Assembly: GCA_027559495.1 (NCBI GenBank)
Contig: JAMXSV010000003.1
Location: 2,046,001 to 2,110,000, forward strand
Direction of reading: 5' to 3'
From: Aurifilum marmelostoma
Taxonomy: Eukaryota > Ascomycota > Sordariomycetes > Diaporthales > Cryphonectriaceae
Length of the DNA stretch: 64,000 nt
Below are positions 1 to 13,550 of the stretch, piece after piece (the first letter of the stretch is position 1; every line of letters begins with the position of its first letter). A program made the position numbers and the translations under genes. The notes below the pieces were generated by a model that worked only from the letters and a program-made list of their open reading frames with translations, was not told where the DNA came from and searched no databases.

Positions 1-987
1 CGTTGCCGCGCCGGCCCGTGCTGGAATGTGGGAAAAGAGAGAGGAGTGGATACGCGCGCGCGTGGGCTTTCTTGTCTTTGTTTCCCTTTCTTATTTTCCT
101 TTCTTTGTGTACAATGTCTAATTCTGTGTCCCAAGTGGAGGAAAGGAAGGGGGCTAAGGTGGTACACACGCCAAGCAGGGAGGGAAAGACTGACTCACGC
201 AGTAGAACACGAACGGGACACGGACGCGGACACAAGCCTTGTTGTTGAGGTCATACATATTGACATCCCTTGACATTGCCAAGATGGTGCTGCTGCGCCT
301 CGGTCGGTTGTCCAGGTAAAAGTAAAAAAGGTTACTGGGCAACTCTCACCGATGGAGACGCCGAGGTCAACATGAGCGCCAGGCATGGGCCACACCGAAA
401 AGGGAGGGAGGGGGGGCCTTTAGGGGCGCTCTTTCATGTTCCGCCATTCACATGCACAACAGGACACCTAGACAGAGAGAGACGGGAGAACGCATATGTC
501 TGATCCAAGCAAATCGTTTGAGGGCATAGCTCATCATGTATCTATCCTCGAAAAGTATCTCCCAACTGTCAACAGAAAAATTTCCCGCCGGCTGCCAGAA
601 GTCGCTTGCTCATCCTGGCTAGCTGGGTGCGAATCGAATGTAAAAAGGTGTGTGCGTATGCCTCGAGCTGTGTGACTGCGTGTGTCTTCGTCCAGAAAGA
701 GGGTCTCCGACCCGGCTCAACCACCTGTTGACAGTGGTCAGAGACCAAGATCTCCAATATGTACACTAGAATTAGAAACACTTTTTTGCCTTCCTCCGAG
801 ATGATCCCACCACCTTCCTCCTTTCCCATGACCCAGGTTTGAGAGTGATGTTCACAAAACTGTTTAAAATCGCCTACTATGCAAATGCGGTTCGGAACAC
901 ATGTGAACGCCGAGAAACCATCCCGTAAACAAAAACCCACAAAAAACGGCCTTGTCTAGATCCATGCGGATATGGCAGAATCCAAGA
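1..987. other. Intergenic, no gene seen
   Basis: No frame on either strand shows sustained coding character. Nothing beyond short purine- and pyrimidine-rich tracts is visible. The right part is the 3' flank of the GH128 gene, which is transcribed leftward. Confidence 0.6.
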
Positions 988-2241
988 TCAGGAGTAGGCA
1001 AAGGTCTGGCCGTATGTCGAGGCGGAGTCGCCGTTGACGAGCAGACCGTCCGAAACGTAGAAGTACGCGTACCGCGACACAAAGCTGTAACTGGAGTTGT
1101 TGTCGAAGGCATCCTGGACCGTCTCCAGGAAGCTGGAAATCTCGGCATCCGAAGGGCTGCCAACGTTGGGGGCGAACTCGGTGAGCCAGATATCCTTGCC
1201 CGAGCCGCAGCTTGTCGAAGCCTTGGTCACAAAGTCGAGCAGGTCGTCCGCTCCGGCCTCCATTGTGTTGTACCAGTGGACGGGGCAGAAGTCATAGTCA
1301 CACTTGCCATCGCAGGCGCTGACCCAGTCATCGAGCCAGTCCAGACTCTGGCCGGCCGTGTTGGAGTTGGTCACGGCAGGGGCGCCAATGCCAGCACTGC
1401 CGCTGAAGGGGTTCATATACTGGATGTGGGCCGCGGCAGCCGTCGAGGCATCAATGTTGCACTGGGATGGGTTGTCGGGCTCGTTGAAGCCGAGCAGGTA
1501 CTTGGACCCGGCATCGATGGCGCTCTGGGCGTTGGTTGACCAGTCGGTGGGGAAATCGCCAGTGGAGCACCACAGCATGGGGACGAACTCGAGATCGCTG
1601 GTCAGGCCATCAGAGGTAGCGCCCCAGTTGTAGCCCCACGAGATCTTGCTGCCGGTGCCGATCAGAGACGAGACAAGGCTGGCCGTGTTGTAAGCCGCAC
1701 CTCGCTTGTTGCCGGTGCTGGAAGAGGAAGCCGCAGATGTGGCGGCAGCCGCCGCCGAGGTGGTAGTGGCCTCAGCCTCGGCGCTGGTAGTGGCGGCCTC
1801 AGCAACCGCGGCATTGGGGTCTACCGCATCAGCAGTCGTTGCGGCAGCCGCGGCGGTGCTGGTGATCAGAGTCGTGGGGACAGCCACAGCCGAAGTGGTG
1901 GGGTCGACCACCGCAACCGACGAGGAAGAAGACGTAGGAGTAGACGAGGTCAAAGAGCTAGCGCTGCTGCTGCTGGCGGCGACCACAGCAGGAGCAGAAA
2001 CCCCAGTAGGAGCGAACACAGCAGCATCGCTGGTGGCAGAAGCGGCACCACCGACGACATCGCCCTGCGCATCCACATAGACGGTCTGCCAGGTGATATC
2101 AGTCTCGGTAGTGGTGTACTCGTAGACGATATCCTTCTTCTCATGCTGATGCTGGTGGCGCTGGGCATGGCCGTGACCACCATTGGCGGCGAGGGCGCCA
2201 GTGGTCAGAGCCAGGAGGGCGAGGCCGGACTTGGTGAACAT
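988..2241 (-). CDS. Secreted Asl1-like glycosidase, GH128 family
   Basis: Single-exon gene of 417 residues starting at the ATG at 2241. Residues 1-18 form a signal peptide, followed by a His-rich stretch (about 23-34) and a long Ser/Ala/Thr linker (about 62-178) typical of O-glycosylated wall proteins. A catalytic domain follows (about 180-417) and starts right after a Lys-Arg pair, a possible Kex2 site. The domain shows the family signatures GFNEPDNPSQ (candidate acid/base Glu254) and WLTEFAPN (candidate nucleophile Glu355), and four or more cysteines. GH128 members act on beta-1,3-glucan, so a role at the cell wall or in the secretome is expected; the exact substrate is inferred. I see no GPI-attachment tail: the protein ends shortly after the last strand. 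The upstream region on the minus strand is pyrimidine-rich, as in many fungal promoters. Confidence 0.9.
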   Translation of the reverse strand: MFTKSGLALLALTTGALAANGGHGHAQRHQHQHEKKDIVYEYTTTETDITWQTVYVDAQGDVVGGAASATSDAAVFAPTGVSAPAVVAASSSSASSLTSSTPTSSSSSVAVVDPTTSAVAVPTTLITSTAAAAATTADAVDPNAAVAEAATTSAEAEATTTSAAAAATSAASSSSTGNKRGAAYNTASLVSSLIGTGSKISWGYNWGATSDGLTSDLEFVPMLWCSTGDFPTDWSTNAQSAIDAGSKYLLGFNEPDNPSQCNIDASTAAAAHIQYMNPFSGSAGIGAPAVTNSNTAGQSLDWLDDWVSACDGKCDYDFCPVHWYNTMEAGADDLLDFVTKASTSCGSGKDIWLTEFAPNVGSPSDAEISSFLETVQDAFDNNSSYSFVSRYAYFYVSDGLLVNGDSASTYGQTFAYS

Positions 2242-5200
2242 ATTGTCGATTGTTCGGACAGTAAACTTTCAGATATGGATATGCTCTTGGTGATGATCGT
2301 CAACAAGAGAAAGGAGTGTCCCGTGCCAGCAGACGATCAAGCGGAGGAATGGGAATATAGGTGATGATATGCCTTGAAGGGGTGGTCACGTCGAGTGGAT
2401 GATTGTGGATCGGGAATCTAAAATGAAGGGCGGTCTATCAAAGACGCAAGAGGGAGTGATTGCGCAATGTGTGGGTGCGTTGCCGTAGACGTAGACCTGG
2501 ACGTCGTCGTCGTCTTGAAAGACGAGTTGGCTGGCTGGGTTGACAGTTGGTGATGAAGGGAGAAGACCAAAAAAAGGGAAAAAGGGACGCAAGCGTCTAA
2601 ATTCCTCTTGGATCGGGTTCTCTTCTGTTTTTATCTAACCCACGGCTGGCCAGGAAAAGAAGAAAAAAAGGAGCGTGACTCGTATCGTATCACAAACCCG
2701 GTGATGGAAAGAGATAGAAAAAAAAGCAGATAGTGGACAGTAGGGACCGACTTGGGTCTGTGCAGTTGCCCAGGGGTGGGAAAGGAAATCGAGGCGAGGC
2801 CGCGAGGGCTGGAGTGAGTGGGTGGGTATCAAGGTTGCGAGAAGAGGAGATGGACGGACGCGAAAGGCAAGTCGGGTTATGGATTCGTGGTGGAGAGGGG
2901 CGGTTATTAAAATGAACGGCCAGGTTCCAGACTGTTTAGTGGATCACGACCAGAGCAGAGAGGCGTGAGGAGCTCCTTCCCAAATTCCATCCATGTCCCC
3001 AGTCCCGAGCCCTTGTCGCACTGAGCCACGCCCGCGCGCCCTCTCAATGAATCTTTTGTTGTGATGGGATGTGCTACAAGGGTGGACGGGAAGGAGGTGA
3101 CATTGGCGCCAGGGGTAAATCGACCTGGGTCAGGGGCTCCCATGTCATCAGGAACCCGTACCTGGACCCGTTGGCTCGACATCTTTGGTCCGGCCCTTGA
3201 TTGACTTGGCGACCTGGGTCTCTGCGTAAGCGGTACTTGGCAATCAGCAGCAAAGCTGTTAAGACTGAAGCGTGATTACCAGCGGTCGTCTTATCGCCTC
3301 GGACGGTACTGCACCATGTACTGTATACCCCCGACCGACGCTGGCTGCCGCCGTGGGTCTGGGACCCTCCAAAAACCTGACGCTCCTTGGCAGACAGCCA
3401 ATGATGATGGGACGAACAGCAGGGCAAAGCTCCGTCCTGTCCCTCTCGCAAAGCCCATAGGCCACACTGGCCACATCGCACACAGACACTAGGAGGGCCA
3501 ACCATAGTACATCAATTCTCTGTGTCCAGGCCGCCTCGACCTGCTACAGCGCCCCCTCTTCTGGGCCTGCCTATCTTTCACCCATGGCCCCCTTATCGTG
3601 GATCTGACGATGACTTGCGCGGCCTCATCTGGAACCCAGTCGCAGCTGCACAATGTCCCGTCGACTTGATCACGGGTCATGTTCTTTGTTCTAAATCGGA
3701 TCGTCCCTCTGATCGTGAGCGGCCAGGGACCACTATACACACGATACACTATTACAGGACTCCTCACAGGCCTTCTCACGGGGCAACCAGGCACATCACA
3801 CACACACTCTGACCGTGCACAGCCCTTCATCATTCTGAATCGCGCCACGTTCCAAGATTTTCCAAGAAAGAGAGAGAGAGAAAAAAAAAGAGCGCAGCAA
3901 AGAGGTGGAAGGGTCGGCCCACCATGGGCTGCCTGGCCCACCTTCAACGGGATCGTCGTCCAGGTCGTCCTGCAGCTCGGAATGCAGGAACCGGGCACAT
4001 CTCTCCCACAGCCAATCGACGCCAAGTGTGACCTATGCCTGCCCTCCGATATTGCACTCTCAACGTCAACGCGGAAAAAGCTGCCTTGCCTGCCAGGATG
4101 CGTGCCTTGCTTCCGTCCAAAATGCCTGCAGGAGCCAGCGTCGCCCGTCCTCCTCGGCCCCCGAATTCCCCCTTTTCTACATGACGCCATTCCATTCCAT
4201 CCGAGGCCGATCCCATTCCCAACTGCTTCACATTGTCAACATAAACAGAACTGCAAGCATTTACCACAGACTTGGGATGAACAACAAACAACCTTTTTTT
4301 CTTCCCCAGAGAACACAGATTAGATCCAAACACTTTGACTGCGTGCCAAGGATTACCTTGTCAGCGATCCCAAAACAATGCTCACCTATACTAGAGCTTT
4401 TGCACCGTCAAGACGCTACATTAGCAAATCATCTACAAATACGCTACGGTCTGTACCGCCTGCGCCATTGTTTAGAAAACTGGGCGATGAGCGTGTGGGC
4501 TTGAAACCCGGCGGCCCACCGCTCGACAATCATCGGACCTTGGAAAAAGAGAAGGTCGCCGGCAGTGGCTGGTTGCCATGTGTCCACTGATTGGCCTCGG
4601 GCTATGGCCACCCGCGCGCGGCAATTATGGTTTTCCTGACTCTTTCTTGGGGGTCGGCGCGAGGGGTTTGGCCTAGCAAAAAGAAAAGCAAGAGGAGAGA
4701 CCTTGCACCTTTGGGTGGTCCCCCTTTCAGGCTTCAGCTCTGGCCTGGATGACCCTCGCAAGGGTGAGCTAGAATGACCGGGAGCCCTTGAGAGTGCTTA
4801 CAGATGAAACCCGCCTAGTGACTTGCCGAAATTACCTCGGAGGCCCGCCTGGCTGTGCTCGTCGGCTGGTTGGCTGGTGGGCTTGGTGGGCGCACAACGC
4901 CTCGCAAGGTGAGCGGCGCTCAATTGACTTTCAATTCTTTTTTTTTTTTTTCAACCCCCGCCCCCAAAGGTCAAAACGCATCGCCGGCTTGGAGCATTGC
5001 CTGCTTTTGACACCACCCTCCTGATCTTCCACAAGCTCCTCTGTTTCATGCATACTATGGTGTACCATGTAAGTAGTAATCATGTCGTCAGTCCTCGACA
5101 ATTGGCTCCACGTTATACAACGACAATTTAACCTTTCTCTTACACATATTTTGTTACCACGTGCGGACCATGGTCAATTGTAATACACGTGAGGTAAGGC

Positions 5201-8200
5201 CCAGACGTCTTATTGTGGTGACCCGCCAAGCGTTTCGGTGGAGGCCAACGAATGAGATGAACACGCAGCTCGCCTACAACTTTATCTCGATGCCAAGCGC
5301 TGGGCAGGGGGAAGAGAGGAAGAAAAGAAGAAAAGAAAAAAAAAAAGAGAGAGGGCAGGGTAAGAAGGAGACGATCACTTCATGATCTGCAGAGCCGACA
5401 GTTCGCTCATCGTCGGTGCTTCCCGCAGTGGCACGCGCGGTCCAGTCGCTTCCTCGCTCCCTGTGGGAAATCCTGCATCCTTCTCGACGATCCTCAAGAT
5501 TCTCAATCTGGCAATGCTGTTATCGCCCGTCCAAATATGAGTCCTCACCTTCAGTCCAGAACTGGCCCTAGGTCCCTTTAGTAAATTTGTCCAGAAGGGG
5601 CACGTGGGCTCCACCGCCCGATTCCAATGCCTTCGTCCTGCGACAATCCTAAGTGAACGACTTGCATGCGCATGCATGTCTCCACGAAGAGACCGCCGAC
5701 AGAGACCTTCTTGACGCAAACGGACATAAAAATAGACCCAACTCGAAGCATATCACTATGGCAAGCACAACATGTGCTATAAACTCTTCTAGACATTGCA
5801 CAAGAGAGCCGGAAAGGTGTGGTGCGGATAGATCCCGTCTCGGGAGGCAGCAGCAGCCTCCACGCCCGGTCGCATCCCCTTCGCAGCGAGTAGGAGAACA
5901 GGAGATGGAAGAGGCCGCGTCGACCATCCTTCGGTGGCAAGCAGGCTGGTACTACCCATGGAATACGATATAGGCTGCTTTCTCTTTTCTCGTGTTCGAC
6001 CTAGCCCCTTGGCCATCCGTCCATCCTCCAAGTCCAGCCTTTACGAGTGAGACAAGCCTCCAGTGGACTACTATAGTCTATGCATCAGACCGTAATGGAT
6101 GGGTTGCTTCGTTTCAAGAAGAGTGTTGCTTGTGAAGCACAAGAGCGTGACCGCATCCCGCGGTCGACCCCTTTGGCCTCGAATCCTCATGTGAGGAGGG
6201 TTTGGCGAGCATGATGCTGTGTGAAATCCGGGTCTCATCGTGGCCGGAGCCCAGTATGTGTATCACTAAAACTCACATTCCGAATAAAGGGTGCTTCAAC
6301 GTCGCCTCGACGAGCACAGTACTTACTCTGTGATGTGTAAATCTCAACCTTCCCGGGTTAGCAAGACAGCCGTTGGTCCTACACTAAAAGCACATCAAAA
6401 GGAATGCGCAACACCCAACACGCCGTACGAGAATAGAATAGAACGGCTCTTGAAGTTGGTGGATCGATCACCATCCTCCTCCGGCAGACAGCAGCACGCT
6501 GGGGGCCGAACAATAAGTTCCCCTGCTAAGAGAACCCTCTTGTAAGGGCTAGCTTTGTCTGCTCATGGAAACGTTACGTAGGGCCCTGCAACCAACAAGA
6601 GCAGAAGAGAGAAAAAAGAACTAAATGGCAATCCTTTCCGGGAGCCTTTTTTTCTTTCTTTTTCTGCTTCTTTTTCTTGTGTCGTTTGTTACCTAAAATT
6701 AATATTATAGAAAGAATGTGGTGTGGGGGAGACAAGAAGGATAGAGACATGATCCTTACAAGTCGCCGAGTCCAGAAGAAGGCCCTGGGAAAGTAGTGCA
6801 GACCCCCCCACCCTTAGTTTGTGTATTGTCGGGATGATTTCTCCGTGCAGGACGGCTTACTGTGGTGCTAAGTCTACTACGACCACGATATTCCCCGACT
6901 CGTCGGGATTTCTGATGGTAGTGTACCATAGTATCATACCGTGGCGTGCACGGTAGTGGCGTTCTCAATGCGAGGCCCAGGTTTGAGGAAGCGAAGAAGC
7001 TTTGGGCATTGGGATTTTGGAGATAAAGAAAAATGCCTTGTAAGACAGAAATAGAAGAGGAAGCGGGAGGAAATGGGCACAGCTGGATACGGCCCCATGG
7101 CCAGTGATTGACCGGCGGCTGTGTGCGGCTTCCCACCAGCGTATCTTCTTCGTCTCGAACAATGCCCAGCCTTAATTCCATAGCCTTGAATGTTCTCCTG
7201 ATCTGCTCTCGGGTGTAGCTTGACAAATCCCCAAGTTCCTTGTGTCTTTGTGCCAAATTGAGAACTGTCAGGTCATCTAATCGGAGCATGTCCGCATCAG
7301 CACAAGTAGCCAAGCCGACTGACTGGCCTTAGCAGAGATTCAAAGGAGACGTGCAACACTCATAATTACAGTAACTCATTCGAACAGAACAAGAAGATCC
7401 GGATCAAGCACTTGTCCTGGTTTGGGCAGTTTCGAAGCAGGCTGCTGTGCTCGTTACTCTTCACACGTGCTGGCGGCTCTAGTCAGATGGCTCCTCTACT
7501 ATGCAAACCCAACAAAACGAACAACGAGATGCTATATCACAGCATATCCAGCCTAGCGATGTTGTGCTGAACCCCTTCGCGATGGCAAATGAGACCTCTT
7601 CTCCTTTGACTTGTCAATCTGCACTTGTCTGGTGCGTAGCACTAGACTCTCCACGCTTTCAGATGCCTTGCCTCCCCATATCGAGGGCCACGATGAGCGA
7701 GATGGCTATAGCCGCTCTCCCCCCCTCCCCCTACAGCCACGACTTGATCCTGCCATCAGTTCACGAACGGAAATGTTCCGCTGCGATGTGAGCCTCATGG
7801 CTCACCAGACTCGTTCTACCGCGCGCACTTTCCACTTATGTACTGTGCTCCCTTCCTTCCCATCTCATAGTGAGGCCCTAGGACGATGACAGTCGCCCTG
7901 TTCCCCGCCAAGACTTAGACAGAATCACAGAGAAGCTGTCGTTCGTTTTTCCAGACCGGGAATACATGGACAGTTGCTTTCATCTTCGAAGTCGCCTTCA
8001 CGAGATGCTCACCCGGCTGGCGATATGACGAACGATGGCAGCCACATCATGCCTGCCTGCCGATGGGGGAGGTGAGATAATCATTCATAGCAATGCAAGA
8101 CTGTAAACTACCTCGGAAGGACAGCTTGGAATTTAGATAGGATCGGGAAAAACAAACCGACAGGTCTTCGCAAGCGGTGTGTTTTGAACCAGTCTGGAGA

Positions 8201-8670
8201 GCTGATCAACAAAACCTCCTCTGCTGGATCAAGTCCCTATCTGGGCTGTGCGAATCTAGATCTCCTCTTTTCCTTTTTAATAATCAGGGTGGCTCTATGT
8301 ACGGCAGCTCTGAACTATCTTCCCTGCGCCACTTCACTCTTTGGGTACTGTCCGGAACTCCGAAGTCTTGTCTGTCCCTCTAATGCAATCCCAGAAATGA
8401 GAAGTCTTCGGTGTAGAGAACTGGAAATTGTTTCCCTCCTCGCGTAAATGCCATCAGCAGTGATCAGCAGTTCACTGCTGCTCGTCAGACCAGACCCGCC
8501 CAGGTGAATGCAAAGCCTTTGCCCCTTGAACTCCAGACCCTCGGATTTCCTGCGTAACGCAAATGAGAACAGGAAGAAAAAAAAAAGTTTTGTAATACAG
8601 TAATACAATACACACAAGACCATGAAGACCTCAAGCTCTAGAGCGCTCCGGTGGAGACTGGCTACCTTGA
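2242..8670. other. 6.4-kb intergenic region, no supported gene
   Basis: It begins with the promoter side of the GH128 gene. A pyrimidine-rich tract read on the minus strand lies around 2650-2720. The rest has only short open frames without splice logic or recognisable domains. It contains a T-rich run near 4938-4952, a GA-rich stretch near 5315-5350 and a T-rich stretch near 6648-6682. A weak minus-strand frame near 6756-7289 is discussed under the findings. Confidence 0.5.
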
Positions 8671-11138
8671 TCAGTTGTTCCTGTCGGTCGTCTTCTGCGG
8701 TTTGTAGTCGGGCAGCTCGTCGAAAGAGCCAGCAGGCTCGTTGTACTTGTACGCGTGAAACTCATACCCGTACGGCTTCGGCTCGATACAGTAGAGCATG
8801 CCCAGAGGAACATCGAGGTCAGCGATATGATCGCGTGAGAGGTCCATGAAGTAGGCCATCAGGACGCGGCAGATTGATCGGTGGCTTATGATCAAGACGT
8901 GATCCGTGACACGCTCAATTTCGCGCACCATGTCACGCAGGCGGCTGATGACGGAGAGGTAACCCTCGCCGCCAAGTCCCGGGTAGATGTAGTTCAGCTT
9001 ATCGGCGGAACGCTTCTGGTACTCGTGTGGATACTTGACGGCGATCTCGTCGTAGGTCATGCCCTCGAAGGATCCGGCGTTCAGCTCATTGAGCATCTCC
9101 CAGTTCTTGACGTCGTAGTCATCATCATTGTCGAAATACTCGGCCGTCTCGATAGTCCGGTGCAGCATCGATGTCCAGACACAGAAGTTCTTCTCCTCGA
9201 GTTCCTGGTAAATCTCCGGGTAAGGAGGGGTGTTATCGCCTGCCTTTGGAGGGAATGTGGATTGGGCAACCCGGTCTTTCTGCTCGATGAGCCACTCCTG
9301 TCGCTTCTGGGTCATGAAGTTGTAGAGAGCTGCAGCATAACAATGACCGCGGTCGGTGATGTGGGAGTTGCCGCCGATCTTTTGCAGTCTATTGTCCTCG
9401 CTCTGACCGTGTCGAGTGATCCAGATCTGCCGCGGCGACAGGTTGAACGTCGTCAGGTATGAAGCGATGCTGCCGCTCAGGAAACCCTTGAGACGGTGGT
9501 GAATCACCTTGCGACCGACATCGATCATCTGGATGTACTGAAGGTCTCGCTGTTCCTCGTGAAGACCGAGAGGCACGTATGCGCTCTCGTAGGCCTTGAC
9601 ACGAGCCTTGAAGTCCTCCAAGGACTTGACAGGATCCTTGTCCTTGTAGTCCGGGCCAGACAGCTTGAGGCGCATATTGGCCTCGAGCAGCTACACTCCG
9701 TATTAGCACCTCTGAATTCGTATGTAGTAGTGGGAGAAGAGGTGACTGACATGTTTGTCGTGGCAGATGCTCTCAATGAACAGGATGCCCAGCTTTGGCT
9801 CTCTCTCACGTATTTTCTGCACCAAGAGGTCCCGCCGGTGAATCGTCGAGTTGGTCGCGTCCAGAATTCCAACCGCACCGTCGCCGTTGATAAGGTAGTC
9901 CAGCAGCTCGTTCAGGGTATCCATGGCCACTTTCTCTCGGAGGGCTCTAGCGGTAGTGTTCTTTGGATCGAAGAAACTGGCGGACTGGTCAATGGTGTTA
10001 ACATCATGGTCTCCCTCATCGTTATCAGCTGGGGGGAGATTCTTCGAGTCCAGTACCGTCTTCTCAACTTTCGAGTCGTTCAGGTCCAATGCCGTTGGTT
10101 CATCCTCCGGGGGAGCAGCGACGCCGTTCAGAAGAACTGTGGCAGCCTGCAGTCGTCCATCGACGCCGGTCGCATCCTTATTGGAACCGGCACCCGCGCT
10201 TGGAGACTGCATGCCAGCGGCAATCCGTCTTCTATTGCCGACATTGAAGATCCTGGTATCGTGCTGCTGCCATGACAAGTATCTGGTAATCTTCTTGGTG
10301 ATGTATGACTTGCCCCGCGCGGGCAGGCCGACCATGATTATGACGAGCTTGGCGCTGACATCTCTCCCTGCGATCTTGCCATCTGGCGACACTCTTGATC
10401 TCGTCATACCGGGGATGCTCAGGGTGGTTGCGTGCGGTCGTACGCGTGGGGTGTGGCTACCGGAGTTTTGACGCACAGGAGGGCTAGACAGGTCTCAGCC
10501 GTGGCAGATTGACGCGAGGGTCGGGGTCGAAGGCTTTGCGACGCACGCGAACGATGGCGCACAGCGTGATGCGGGCGTTCAACCCCTCTCGACGCAGAAT
10601 TGGATAGGTACCTGACTTACATTCGAGGTGAGCCTGGAGCAGTTGAGGTGGCGCTTCGAGCGTAGGGTGAGTCAAAGTTTTCGCTCAGGGCGGCGGCGAT
10701 GGGCTTCTCGCGCAGGGTCAGGAGGGGGTCGTTGGCATTGCCTATACCCTTGACAGCGTTGACGAGTGACGGAGGTGCAGAGGGAGGAGGGACGAGGCTG
10801 GGCGACGCCCCGTTCGCAGCAGTTTTACCTCCATCTTCCTTGGACTGCTTGGGAGGATTTTGCGACGGGGACGACTGTTGGCGGGCTGCTGCTGCTGAGC
10901 TCATGACCTGCGTCGGGAGGGAAGGCTGTCTTTGCAGTTGTCTGGATGTGTTGTTCACTTCTGAGGTGGGAGAATAGTCAGAAGGAGGGTGGCTATCGTC
11001 GCTGAATGTGATGGGTGGCAATGAAAAAGGGTGCTTTTTGTCAGGACAGGAGGAAGAGAGACTCGACGAACTTGGAAAATGAATTTGAATGGAGGGTGCC
11101 GACACCGCAGCGGTATTGGGTGCAGGCTGGGCCATCAT
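8671..11138 (-). CDS. 6-phosphofructo-2-kinase / fructose-2,6-bisphosphatase
   Basis: Bifunctional enzyme that sets cytosolic fructose-2,6-bisphosphate. Exons: 11138-10621, 10483-9751, 9690-8671 (introns of 137 and 60 nt, phases 2 and 0), giving 756 residues. The first ~200 residues are a Ser/Pro-rich low-complexity extension. The kinase domain has a Walker A motif, GLPARGKSY (Lys231), and ILDATNST later. Between the NVG-NRRR segment and SFFDPKN lies an acidic low-complexity insertion of about 75 residues. The bisphosphatase domain starts with TRHGQSEDN (Arg510, phospho-acceptor His511), then HRTIETAE (Arg595), LNELNAG (Glu619) and SHRSICR (His687), so the usual catalytic set looks intact. 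The usual Glu of RHGES is Gln. The motifs suggest an Fbp26-like, bisphosphatase-competent clade, but which activity dominates cannot be read from sequence alone. Confidence 0.93.
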
Positions 11139-13550
11139 GAGCAGGGGTTATCGTTGCTGCACACAAGCGGAGACCCTTTACGTATGTGGCAGCCAATAGA
11201 CAGCACAGATCTGGTCAACTATGGAGAAGGATGTCTGCAGTCGATCTGCCAATTGTGGGGGACCCTGCAACGCCCTGCACTGGGAAACTGACAGGGTGCA
11301 GACCAGAGTTCAATGCCAAAGCCACTAGGGCAACAGTCAAGGTTCAAAAGGTTCCTTTGTTAGCGTGCTTGCTTCGGGGTTCAGTGCTGACAAGGCTCTG
11401 ATCCGGTTTTTGAGGTTTCAACACCACTTCAGAGTGATGAAAGTCGATAGAAATGATTCAGGAGATGATGAGTTGTTCTCAGATGATGGAAGGCTGACTT
11501 CGGGAACTCGTCAGCTGGACGGCAGAAGAGGCGGTAAGGCGCTAAGAAGCAGGATTGAAACAGCAGGAACCCACGTGGGTGCTTGAGAAAGCCCAGCGGC
11601 GCAGATACCTTCGGGAGTCCAAGTTTCAACCTTGGGCGGAAGGTCGCTCTCCAAGCCTCGACTTGAAAACTCCTTCGAGACTAGGCTCGCCTTGATTTTC
11701 CAAGCGGCGCGGTCCCCGTGCCGCTGGGGGATAAAACTTGGTAAGTGCGACCCTCGCTCATGCCAACCTTACATCTCCTATTGTTCTCCTCTGGGCTCGC
11801 TTGCACCCAGCCGCACCGTGCCAGCTGTAGGAGGACCAACGTGGCAGTATCTTGATCGCCTCCAAAGTTGTTTCGCCTGCCGAACCACCAAAATTTCAGG
11901 AACATGGACCATAGCTCGCCAATGTGTGTCACATGGCCTCGCAAGCTGCAGGAGTCCAGGCTTGGCAGGTGTGTCCAGGACACTGCCCAGAATGCGTCTC
12001 GCTATCTCAGGATCGAAGGCTCACATGCAAAGCGTGTTGCCAACGCATACTGTGGTCGAACAAGGGGATCTGCTGTCTGGCTCCTGACCAACGATATCAT
12101 CATCTGCAGGCACGCATCATTCTAGCCCTACCGATTCGAGCTGCCGCATTCTGCAGCACTGGGTGGCTCCACTTTCTCTGGCACACGGGTGGTACGCCCC
12201 GTTTTTTCCTGACCCCGCTGTCGTCAGAACGGGTCCAGCGACAGCATATCACTCGAGGCTCTGCTGGCTGGCTATGTGACCTTGTCGCTTCGGCCAAGAT
12301 CGCCTCGATCATTGAGGCTGTCAGCTGTATCACACTCGCCGCCAAGTATTCTCTTGTCAGTATAGTGTCATAACGGATACGGGGAGTACCAGGGAGTCCT
12401 GACTATGTACATAGGAGATGTGGTGACCCACTGCCGGCCTTTACAAAGCTGTATTATACCTATTGGATCGGGAATGGACCCGGGCATGCACAAATATGGG
12501 GCGCTGCTTGTCCTCAGCCTTCTACATTGAGATACACAATCCTGTACCTCTAGGGAAAGTCCCAGAATTATACGTGACATGAGGACCGAGGGCATGCATC
12601 TCATCTTAAGCACTTATAAAAGCGCAACGGGAACAGGTCAATGAAGGTAGGTATGTAGTAACGAGCATTGGGCTGGCAGTCTACGAGATATCGAGGCGAA
12701 ATACTTCTCGAAACAGAACTCGCGGTCATAAGAATTCAGGTGTTTTGTACGAACATCTGCGGATCGGCCTCCGATGACTGCCTTGTACCTTTGTTAAAAG
12801 GTCTGATCAATAAGTGTCGTCCCGCCAGGCAACGTCTTCGACTTCAATGGAAGGCCATTGAGGCTACCCAAAGATACTATGGTACACGGTACCCCAACTT
12901 CTAGCATGGTTACGTAGTACAATACTATACACAAAGGCAGAGCAGGCACGCTGGCACGCAGGCAGGCCCAGCGTGTCTGGGTGGGGCATCCCTGCAAGCG
13001 GGGACGGACCCTGAACGCGCTAAGTAACAGAGGCAGAAACACGACAAGGAAACTGCCCCGCGATAAGGTGCGTGATTACCAAAAGTTTTGCTATGCAGCC
13101 ATACTTTCTGAATACCATCGGCCCTTTCCCGTCTTTCCACCAACAACTTCTTTCCTTAACCCTCCATAACAGCTGTCGTCAACCGTCAACCAGCCCTCGC
13201 GCTGTCTCTTTTGGTCCCGAGGACTTCTCAATAGCACGGAGGGGCACCTGCATCTTGTCAGGCGCAACAGACAGACAGCAAGCAGCACCCTAGATACTTC
13301 GTCGCTCATCGAGATGCGCCTGCTGGATTAGAGATCTCGTCAAGCATTCTCCGACAAAGCTGGGTTGAGGATTTTGGCTCGGCTAATTCCTCTCCCTTTA
13401 CTCTCTTACCTGACAGACCCCCCTTGACATTGACACAACTTCACCATTCGGTGCCGCCTCAGTACTTGGCTCGCTCAATCACGAAGACAACTTGGAAAGC
13501 AAATTTCGTGGAGTGATCACCCCTGCACAGCTTGTTAACCTCCCGTCAAC
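11139..13550. other. Divergent intergenic region (PFK2/FBP and TAD3 promoters)
   Basis: This 2.4-kb stretch separates two divergently transcribed genes and must hold both promoters. I see no coding frame with domain-like sequence. The last ~400 bases before TAD3 are C/T-rich, as in many fungal leaders. No binding site can be assigned with confidence. Confidence 0.55.

Noticed and set aside
3489..4323. Overlapping 200+ codon frames on both strands
   Set aside because: Low-complexity composition, no consistent splice sites, no recognisable motif and both strands equally open.
9496..10275. 259-codon plus-strand open frame
   Set aside because: Antisense shadow crossing an intron of the PFK2/FBP gene.
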